DNA of 26,783 nt from Gnetum montanum (lineage: Eukaryota; Streptophyta; Gnetopsida; Gnetales; Gnetaceae), in contig MNCI01004262.1 of NCBI GenBank assembly GCA_015680685.1, forward strand, positions 644,481 through 671,263. The letters are read 5' to 3'. This document shows, piece by piece, positions 19,266-26,783 of this stretch. Below the pieces are notes generated by a model that saw only the letters and a list, made by a program, of their open reading frames with translations, ran no database searches and was not told the origin of the DNA. Position numbers and translations under genes: made by a program. Numbering within the stretch: the first letter of the stretch is position 1; each line of letters begins with the position of its first letter.

Positions 19266-20395
19266 TGTTGATCTTTTAGTATGTCAAAACCTTAAAAATA
19301 AAGAATGTGGAAAATGTTCTTGTGGAATCTTGCAAGATTTGAAAAGATAAGATGAAGACAATATCTCAGATAAAGCATGATGAGATCAAAAAAAAAAGAG
19401 CTTAGATGGTGTTAAGATAGAAGCATGGCAAAGACCAAGGCAATTAAGACCAATATGAGAGCTATGTTGTTAATCTAATTACCAAAGTCTTAACAAACAA
19501 TATAAGAATGGAAAATGTCTATAAGCCAAAAGAAGGTGTTCTAGTATCTTCCAAGATGTCCCAAAAGATCAGTAGATGTCCCAGTGGTGGAGCTTAGGTT
19601 TCAGGCCATACATTTCACAAAAATAGTAGACACCAATTACTCTTAAGACGTTCCAACTAGGATGTCCTATATGAGACGTCCCAATTTCCAATAGAAGGTC
19701 CTACTTGCAAGCATAGAAAGTTAATAGGACATCCAAAGCTCAAATGATACATCCCAACTAGCCATTTTCTAGCCATTGTATAAATTCCAATGGCTATGCA
19801 ACAAGGAAAAAGGCTATAAAAGAAATGGGATCTTCATGAAAAGGACAAGCACTATTCATTAGAATATTGCATCATTATTTCCATCAAGTGAATTTGTTTT
19901 GTTCTTCAATTCTCTATCTTTTTAAATTGTATTATAATTATAAGAGTATAAAAGCAAGGAATTTTTAAAGTATAGTTACATTCTCTTTTTTATTCTATTT
20001 CTTCCTATGTAAGTCCTACAGCATTGATGTGCTTCTTGTGAAAAGGCATCCATTGAACTTATTGGGATCTTGCAAGGTGAGTATGTTTCTTAATATAAAA
20101 CACTTCATGTAAAGTTTACATCATTGTATAGGTTGTGGGATTTTTGAAATCAAAGTTTGAGCTTATTGCAATCTTGCAAGGCTAAGTGTGTTTCTTGATA
20201 GAAAATGCTTCTTGTAAAGCTCAAAATTTGTAAAGGTTTTGGTATCCTTAAAACCAAATTTTTTAAGAAACAAAATATATAGGTGTTCAAGGATTCTATC
20301 CTTTGAGTATGGAACTATAAAATTTGGTAAACCATGTACATTTCTATGCAATTTTATGTTCAAATTGTTACCTCCTTCTAATTTCTCAATCATTA
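19266..20395 (+). repeat. Element A 3' LTR
   Basis: It starts TTGTTGATC straight after the purine tract and ends AATCATTA; the expected terminal CA has decayed. The 9248-9898 and 15465-15799 pieces together align with it from about 19430 onward. A TATA box lies at 19815. The 5' ~165 bases have no partner in the window. Confidence 0.87.
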
Positions 20396-21596
20396 GTATA
20401 ATGGTTAATTCTAAGCCCCATAAGTAGGATAAGAATGAAGCTAATACACCTTAGAATAGCAAAATATTTGATGATGTATCTAGGGAACCTTGTAGAAGGA
20501 AATTTGATGATGTCTTTAAGGATCTATGTCCTATTCTTACCTCTAGTTCCTAGGCTTCTTTCCAAGATAATAAGAAGTGAAAAGCTCTTAATGATTATGA
20601 TAGGTTTGGAAATAAGTGCCTACACTTTGAATGACCCATGAACAATCCTACCAAGTATCTTGGCATAAAAGGCTTCATTCACTTAGACTTAGGGAATCAT
20701 ATCACTTAAGATTATCCATAGAACCCCAATTGATGACCAATTGGAAGGGATCTAAATGGTGACTAATAGTTAAATACTCTCAAGTATTAATCAAAAGCTC
20801 AATTACAAGTGACCAAGGTGAATGAGAATGATCAAGAGATTGAGTTTCTTAGTGTAATTAAATAGATCTTGTAGATATTAGAGTAATTTAGGAAAATTTC
20901 CAAATTGTACAATTGAAGTAAGTGCCTATCTTACATTTGGTACAAGTCATTCTAGTACAGCTTTCATCAAGTATGATTAATGCCTTGGTTGACACAAGTA
21001 CTAGTCATAACTTTCTTTCACCAAACATTACTTGAATTCTTAATTTATGAGTGCAACAAGATTTAGTATCTTAAAATTTACCTAATTTCTATCTAATCAG
21101 ATGCACTACAGTTGTGAAAGACATAGAAGTAAAGGTAGACCAATGAAGTAAATGATTTGATTTATTGGTTCTATACATTGATTCTTTCTAACCAATTCTT
21201 GGACAAGAATTATTTAACAAGTATTGATCATCCCATACCCTCATTTCCTCTACATTTTTTATGAGAAATCATCTAATGCAGTGAAGATCTTTGCACCAAG
21301 AGTAACTAGTATGCTTCACAAAGTTTATATTATCTCCCTTATGGTAATAAATTAGGTAATTAGGTACATAACATAATAGATGTTCCTTACCATTTTGAGA
21401 GATATGGAAGAGGGAAACTTTGTGTGGATAAGCATACAAATTGAAAATATGCTAAGAAGATATAAGGACTTAATACCAACAAAATTACATGGAGAATTTC
21501 CAAAATGATAAGTTGCTACCAAGAACTACCCATCCTAGGTAGTAACCTTACAAAATAATTTTTCATAAGAAAGTAGAAGTAAAGAATTAATTAGAA
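20396..21596 (+). pseudogene. Relic of the gag end and protease of a chromovirus-like Ty3/gypsy element
   Basis: Most of this stretch is too decayed to read. A frame piece at about 20979-21020 gives ALVDTSTSHNFLS, the retropepsin active-site box (normally D-T/S-G, here D-T-S). Upstream at about 20673-20720, GNHIT then a stop and D-Y-P may be the end of a ruined zinc knuckle, but I give that little weight. The protease would cut Gag and Pol. The spacing to the reverse transcriptase that follows is normal. The 5' LTR and start of gag are absent; the relic begins at the element A 3' LTR. Confidence 0.6.
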
Positions 21597-22270
21597 ATGT
21601 TGTTGAAAAAGGAATACATTCAACCCTCCAAAATTTCCAATAGAACCCTAATATTATTTACTAACAAAGAAGATGGCTCATTTAGATTATGTTATGACTT
21701 TAAGCTCTTGAATAAGTACACCATCAAGAATAGGTACCTAGTATCATTAGTTTTAGATATATTTGACAAACTAGTAGGGGGCTCAAGTCTTCTCTTAATT
21801 TGACCTTTGCAAATGTTACTATAAGCTGTGGATTGCACATGGAAACAAAGAAAAGGTAGTATATGTTACTTGTTACAAATTGTATGAGTGGACAAGTATG
21901 CCTTTTGGATTATGCAATGTTCCAACTATTTTCTACACTCTCATGGATAAAGTATTTCACTTATACCTTGATACATTCATGGTAGTATATCTTGATGACA
22001 TCCTAGTATTCTTTCATTTTATGGAAAAACACATTTATTATTTGGACTTAATGTTCTTCAACTTGTGAAAGCATAAGTTGTATGTCAAGGAGGAGAAGTA
22101 CAAATTTAGTAAGGTAGAGCTAAAATTCTTAGGTCACATCATTGGTATAGGTAGAGTGAAACCATATAAAAAATATAAGTTCATTATCACATGGCCTATA
22201 CTAAAATGGATACATAAGTTATGCTAATTCTTTGTATTAGCAAGTTACTAGAGAAATTTTATACATGGAT
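21597..22270 (+). pseudogene. pol: Chromovirus-like Ty3/gypsy reverse transcriptase, broken
   Basis: The order is canonical: LLKKEYIQPSKISN, LILFTNKEDGSFRLCYDF, LLNKYTIKNRYLV, DIFDKLVGGSSLL, a gap with stops, then YEWTSMPFGLCNVPTIFYTL (21880) and VVYLDDILVFF (about 21990). The YLDD catalytic box is intact, unlike the first reverse transcriptase in this window. KHKLYVKEEKYKFSK and LKFLGHIIGIGRVKP follow after a stop at 22066-22068, then the thumb. The style (IQPS, YEW-MPFGL, LGHII) is that of plant chromoviruses and differs from the Tat-type copy at 2639, so these are separate elements. Confidence 0.88.
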
Positions 22271-23627
22271 TCTCTAAAGTGATGGTAACCTTAATTAATT
22301 TTTGAAAAAAAACATCCCTTGAAACTAGAATGTCTAGTATTAAGAACATTTTGATAAGACCAAAATAGCCCTCACAACTTAGCCCATGTTAGCCCTTCCT
22401 TACTTCTTAAAGCCATTTAAGGTTTATACTAATGCTTTAAATAAGATAATCGATGAGGTATTCTTACAAGACAACCATCCAATGATGTTCAAATTGTAGA
22501 ATCTAAATCAAATAGAATAGTTTTGATTAGTGCATGAAAATAAGATGTTTGTCATTATGCATTACCTTATTACTATCTCTTATGTGACTCCATGGAAGTT
22601 AAAATTGACAATACTACCACAAGCTACCTTTTCAATCAATTTCATTAAAAGTCAAGGTAAGCTCAATAGTTGAGCCTATTGTAGGAGCTCACTATTTAAT
22701 TTTTCCATGGGTTAGGTAGGAAAAATATGGTGGTAGATGCTTTAAGGAGACATCCTCAAGTGCACTTGATGAAGGCTGTGAGGTAGCCCAATAGCTCTTC
22801 ATTGATGACTCATCATGAACATTGGTAGAAAATCAAGGATGGATTACATAATGATCAACATGCTCAAAAGTTATTGAAGCTATTCTATGAAGGTGATGAA
22901 TCAAATTTTAGTGAAGTTGATGATCTACTCATGTTCAAGTAAAATTAAATTTATGTTCCCAGTTAAAGTGCCTTATATTTTCAAATCATTGATTAATGCC
23001 ATAACACTCTCTAGGTAGTTCATTCAAGCATAAATTAATGATGATGTTATGGAGTATAGTTTTTATTGGGCTAGTTTACAGATTGACATAAAAACAATTT
23101 TGTGGAGATATTTGGTTTAAAAGTAATATAAAAGCTACACTGAGAAACCAAAGGACTTGATTCATTCATTACAGATTCTAGAGCTCCCATGGATGACAAT
23201 CTTTATAGATTTCATTTAGAATTCCCCATGGTACATGGATTTTCTAGCATCCTTGTTGTAGTTTAGATAAGTTTTCAAAGTATGTCATTTTCATCCCATG
23301 TTCTACTTGTTTCAAGGCTACGAATGTGATATTATTATTCTTTAATAATGTAGTTCACTACTTTGGATTGCCATCAAACATAATTTTATATTGTGACTCC
23401 AATTTCATGGGGAATTTCTAGTAGAAGCTATTGGAAACACTAGGTATGAAGCTGTTGATATCTACAAGGTATCATCCCTAGACCAATGGGTGGATGAAAT
23501 AAGTAAACAAGGTTTTGAAGGAATACCTGAGACTGGTTTGATTAGATGAATCAATTGGATCTACTTCCTAAGGATCAATTCAACTAAAACATTTTAAAGT
23601 CCTTAACCATAGGATTCTTTCCAATAC
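22271..23627 (+). pseudogene. pol: Chromovirus-like RNase H and integrase relic, cut off by the right-hand LTR
   Basis: After the thumb, a piece reading LPYFLKPFKVYTNALNK (about 22399-22445) is the RNase H start; the first catalytic Asp is Asn here. The middle is full of stops. Near 23180-23220, PWMTIFIDFI resembles the integrase core start (PW-SISMDFI), and near 23450-23530 pieces of the ST-YHPQTNGQTE box survive as STR, then TNGWMK, then VNKVLKEYL after one frameshift. Integrase normally continues with a chromodomain; nothing is left because the Athila/Tat-type LTR begins at 23628. The bases AATAC just before it are the expected target-site copy. Confidence 0.7.
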
Positions 23628-23651
23628 TGATGAGATGCGATTTGCATAGGC

Positions 23652-23759
23652 CGCGATATCACGTACGCGATATTGCGTCCGCCACGATATCGCATCCCCC
23701 GCGATATTGCGTACGTGATATCGCGTCTTCCCTACGATATCGCATACGCGATATCGTAG
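23652..23759. repeat. CpG-rich GATATCG palindromic array in U3
   Basis: Seven GATATC or GATATT cores, each flanked by CG-rich bases, lie in about 108 bases. The last two form a perfect 12-base inverted repeat (CTACGATATCGC at 23732-23743 and its complement at 23748-23759, loop ATAC). Another pair has CGCGATAT (23700-23707) and ATATCGCG (23718-23725). The array ends 14 bases before the TATA box. Confidence 0.85.
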
Positions 23760-23773
23760 TCCACCGCCATACC

Positions 23774-23781
23774 TATAAATA
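23774..23781 (+). promoter_or_regulatory. TATA box of the right-hand LTR
   Basis: TATAAATA in ACCTATAAATAAGAGG. With AATAAA at 23951 it frames a likely R region starting near 23805. Confidence 0.7.
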
Positions 23782-23950
23782 AGAGGTGGCTTTCCCAGTT
23801 TTAGGTATTAGGAGTTAGAAGTAGCAAAGCTCTGGCAATTTGATCCCTCCAGAGTTAGATTATTTTTCCGTGTCTACCCGCAGTGTGGTGAATGTAATTG
23901 TACGATGTCTTTATTCGAGTGTGACGTACTTGTACACACACATGACCGGC

Positions 23951-23956
23951 AATAAA
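23951..23956 (+). terminator. Polyadenylation signal of the right-hand LTR
   Basis: AATAAA in GGCAATAAAGATCG, about 175 bases downstream of the TATA box, in the position expected at the end of R. Confidence 0.5.
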
Positions 23957-24500
23957 GATCGAGATTACTTCATCATTGCAACAGTCACTTTGTTATTTAT
24001 TTGTTTATTTATTTAATGTTATTTACTATTTTCTCTCTCTCACCCTTAAACTCCTAGAACACTAAACGAGTACGACTTGATTACGAGCATTTAAGTGTGA
24101 CTACTTGGTAGCCCAGTGGCGTACCTAGGATCTACACTTGGTAATCCCAGTGGTAGTCATGCACAAGGTCCAAGATGTGTATGATTGATTAAGGAATCAG
24201 TTTCTCATCACACTTAGGCTAGATTAGATTCTCTTACCCTTTCCCTCCTAGCTTAGATTAGTTAATATTATTTTCCACTTCCTTCAGGAGTAGCATAGAT
24301 TAGGAACACATCATACACCTCATCCCAGACTAAACCATACGTGAAAAATATAATACTAGTCTAGGTGGGAAGACAGCGAACTACAACCTAAGGATAACTA
24401 TCTAGGTGCCACAACTAGTTCGTCTACGGAGTTCGACCGGATCGTGCGTGCTACGCTCGTTTCATATAGTTGAGTGTAGGGGTATCTCATCACTCATCAT

Positions 24501-24519
24501 TGGCGCCATTGCCGGGGAT
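24501..24519 (+). other. Primer binding site complementary to plant tRNA-Asp (right-hand element)
   Basis: TGGCGCCATTGCCGGGGAT matches the complement of the plant tRNA-Asp(GUC) 3' end at 18 of 19 bases. The one change (CG to CA) is a CpG decay product. tRNA-Asp priming is typical of Athila/Tat-clade elements. Confidence 0.9.
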
Positions 24520-24616
24520 GGTGCTAGTTATCTAGATTAGTTATATCATACAAGGTCACTGTAAAGAACTTAACGATATATCTCTTAAAAATAAGTAATT
24601 ATAAAAAGTCACATAA

Positions 24617-26612
24617 ATGCACACACAAAAATTCCTCTCCTACAAAGACGATAATAATGCCACACTTAGTGAGGAAGTTCATTGGAGAACCAATGAGCTA
24701 TATGACGATGAAGATTGGAGCATACAACCTGAAGTGGGAGTTTCTTATAAACATGAACGAAAACAATGTCATCCCAACACACAAAGACATAACTTACCTG
24801 ATGATGATGAACCCCCATTGGCCCCTACAAGCCTAACGCAAATACAAGCGGCTATTCGAATCTCCCGTAGGCATCGTAAAGAGAGCCGACTACCCAGGCT
24901 CGATTTAAACAACTTTCCAAAATTTTTAGGAGGCTATGACTTAGATCCACATCAACATTTATTAGCCTTCTACGATGCCTGCACATGGAATAACATTAAT
25001 AATAGTTGGAAAAACTTAAGCTCTTTCCTATGACACTCGTTGACCAAGAAAAAGTATGGTATAGATCATTAAAACCAAATTCAATACGACGCTGGTCAAC
25101 AATGGTAGAGGTCTTTAACGAAAAATATCAAACCTATGCAAGAGTATCAACCTTGAGGAAACGAATCCAAGAGTGGAAAAAAGCACAACATGAACCCTCG
25201 GACATGGCCTTAGAAAGATATTACGCATTGTTAAACAGCTATCCAAGCCATGGGTTTTCCGAGGAAAGGCTAATGTACCATATCATTGATGGGCTACGTA
25301 ATGAAACAAGAGAGACCTTAGGAACGTATGCCCAAGGTCAACTATACCAACTATGAATCCATCAAATTTAAGAGCTTATTCGAAGGGTAGCAAAAGAAGA
25401 AGGAGAATTAGCTAGATGGGAGAGTGTTGAAAATCATCAACGGGACCAAAATTTCAACTTAACAAAGGTCCATGATCATAAAAAGGAGAGATCAACAAAT
25501 CTCAAGGTGGAAACATCATCTTTGCCAATACAAAAATCATTAGAAGAAGCTGAGGAAAAGATCAATAAGATGTTGGAATGGATGAATCAAAAATGTGGAG
25601 AATATATCAACATCATTGGAGATAGAGTTTTGACAACCCAAGAAGCAGGACAAAACATTAGACATTCGAAAAAGAAGAATGAAGGGAATAAGTGTTCAAC
25701 TGCTAATCATACGTACGAATGTAACATATGCCTGTACGATCACCCAAAAGGCCAATGCCCAATATTTTTACATTTACATAAGCATTGGGGAAACACATTA
25801 CATCTAGAGTTCGTACAAAGATACTGTGTTCGATCACAGTGGCAACAATCCCAGTCGTGGGGGAGACCACCCTTAGACTGGAGGCACCCTTCACATTTTC
25901 TGAACTCAAATGCTTACCACTTTCAACCTCCTGTTTCTCCAACTAGGCCAACATACTTTGTCTCACCACACTACTATTCTCCACAATACTATCAACCCAT
26001 GCCTCCAACGCAACCACCACCTTGTGCACATTATATCCCTCCTAACTTTCAACATTTTCATCCTTTCCCTCCTACCACAATGCCACCAACTATTCCCAAG
26101 GTGTTTGTGCCACAACAACAACCCACGAACAACACTTGTGCTACTACTCTCAACAGCAGTGAAAAACCTCAGCAACATCAAAGGCGTCCTTTCTTTAAAC
26201 ACGACCGTAAGAAAGGACAACACAATTCTGAGGCCACTGCATCTTCCAACCTAGCACAAGTCCCACACTATGGTGCACCCTTACCTTCGAACCCAGTGCC
26301 TCATGTAACTTCATCACGGCCACCATCTAACACTCCAACAACCATACGACCCAATGAACACAACCATGGGAGGCATCATCCTAATCCTTGCATACCATCT
26401 AATGATAACCAACATCATCTAACCATGGGTTAACTCATTATCCGGGAACTACATTGTATGAAGTGCCCCACTATGCTTATTACAATCAAGTGTGTGAACC
26501 CCAATGGGGTAAGTATGGACTAGCCCCAATATTTCCAACATGCAAGGATACTCATCGTCCATTTATTAATCCTTTCCATCCTCAACTAATTAGTTATGGG
26601 GGATACCCCTGA
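24617..26612 (+). pseudogene. gag: Gag of the right-hand Athila/Tat-type element, broken
   Basis: Gag forms the virus-like particle and binds element RNA. The ATG at 24617 follows a 97-base leader. The capsid domain (Retrotrans_gag type) is seen as LPRLDLNNFPKFLGGYDLD and, after a frameshift in the A run at about 25010-25014, LFPMTLVDQEKVWYRSLKPN, FNEKYQTYARVSTLRK and GLRNETRETLGTYAQG. In-frame TGA (25354) and TAA (25369) follow, then the frame is open to 26433. It carries a zinc knuckle CNICLYDHPKGQC near 25717-25757 (C-x2-C-x3-H-x4-C, the Athila/Tat spacing) and a long Pro/His/Gln-rich tail. A second shift near 26425 continues the coding sense to a TGA at 26610-26612. Two shifts and two stops make this copy inactive. 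Confidence 0.85.
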
Positions 26613-26783
26613 TTCTAAATAACAAATAGGGTTAATAAATATTTTTCATTTTCTTTAATTTTACAACTTTTTGTTTTCCAGTTTTTCTTTTTTCAACTTT
26701 TTGTTTTATCTTTTTATCTTTTCATGTGTTTTTTGTAAGTAATCTCATCTACGAATAAAACACTCATGTGGATCATTGGTTGA
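26613..26783 (+). other. T-rich spacer after gag
   Basis: Long T and pyrimidine runs with two copies of CAACTTTTTGTTTT (about 26666 and 26695). No coding sense is seen to the window end. Pol would be expected further right. Confidence 0.5.

Larger units (their letters stand above)
9248..20395 (+). mobile_element. Element A: Ty1/copia-type gag-only LTR retrotransposon, split by element B
   Basis: The 5' LTR is in two pieces (9248-9898 and 15465-15799) around element B. The 3' LTR is 19266-20395. The internal region (15800-19265) has an initiator-Met-type PBS (TGGTATCAAAGC at 15802), a broken gag, about 2 kb of non-coding DNA and a purine tract ending CAAAAGGGAAAGA before the 3' LTR. No protease, integrase, reverse transcriptase or RNase H is seen. 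The 5' LTR lacks about 165 bases that the 3' LTR has, so a flanking duplication cannot be read. The LTRs differ at many positions, so the insertion is old. Confidence 0.85.
23628..24499 (+). repeat. 5' LTR of the right-hand Athila/Tat-type Ty3/gypsy element (872 bp)
   Basis: It begins TGATGAG and ends CTCATCA, a perfect 7-base terminal inverted repeat. One base later comes the tRNA-Asp PBS. It contains a TATA box (23774), a polyadenylation-type AATAAA (23951), and a CpG-rich palindromic array upstream of the TATA box. The last ~240 bases match the left element on the other strand. The 3' LTR lies beyond the window. Confidence 0.88.

Noticed and set aside
20435-20641. 68-codon open frame after element A
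   Set aside because: The composition is hydrophobic and low-complexity, with no domain; it is probably chance in decayed gag DNA.
25703-26254. Open frames overlapping gag on both strands
   Set aside because: They are shadows of the low-complexity Pro/Gln/His-rich gag tail.

Overview
This looks like intergenic DNA from the nuclear genome of a land plant, probably a seed plant with a large, repeat-rich genome. A gymnosperm is possible, but the sequence alone does not prove it. Nearly every recognisable piece belongs to old, nested LTR retrotransposons: broken Ty3/gypsy and Ty1/copia proteins, LTRs with TATA boxes, primer binding sites complementary to plant tRNA-Asp or initiator tRNA-Met, and a target-site duplication. 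I see no bacterial operons, rRNA, tRNA genes or CRISPR. Stops and frameshifts are everywhere, so most elements are dead.

Layout. (1) 1-545, minus strand: start of a gag-like ORF, a tRNA-Asp PBS, and the 3' part of an LTR. It is a diverged relative of the element at the right edge. (2) 577-2208, minus strand: a candidate spliced non-transposon gene, with a TATA/CAAT-like promoter, a first exon in good start context, GTAAGTG donors and one probable frameshift. Its product is not recognised. (3) About 2320-7092, plus strand: a decayed Tat-lineage Ty3/gypsy pol (reverse transcriptase, RNase H, a second archaeal-type RNase H, integrase), followed by a short tandem array and non-coding DNA. (4) 7093-9123: its probable long 3' LTR, with an internal tandem duplication and palindromes. 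(5) 9248-20395: a Ty1/copia-type gag-only element (element A). Its 5' LTR is split by a second gag-only element (element B, 9899-15464), which is flanked by a GGGAT duplication. (6) 20396-23627: a decayed chromovirus-like Ty3/gypsy pol. (7) 23628 to the window end: the 5' LTR, PBS and broken gag of an Athila/Tat-type Ty3/gypsy element, inserted into the chromovirus integrase region.

How it fits together. The order of events can be partly read: B landed in A, and the right-hand gypsy element landed in the chromovirus relic. A and B each carry gag but no trace of pol, and they share a colinear non-coding 3' half. Their family probably moved using enzymes supplied by another element. The most interesting structures are the CpG-rich palindromic array just upstream of the TATA box in the right LTR, the bidirectional AGATGTCT motif arrays in the copia U3 regions, and the candidate gene that sits directly against U5-PBS-gag of the left element.
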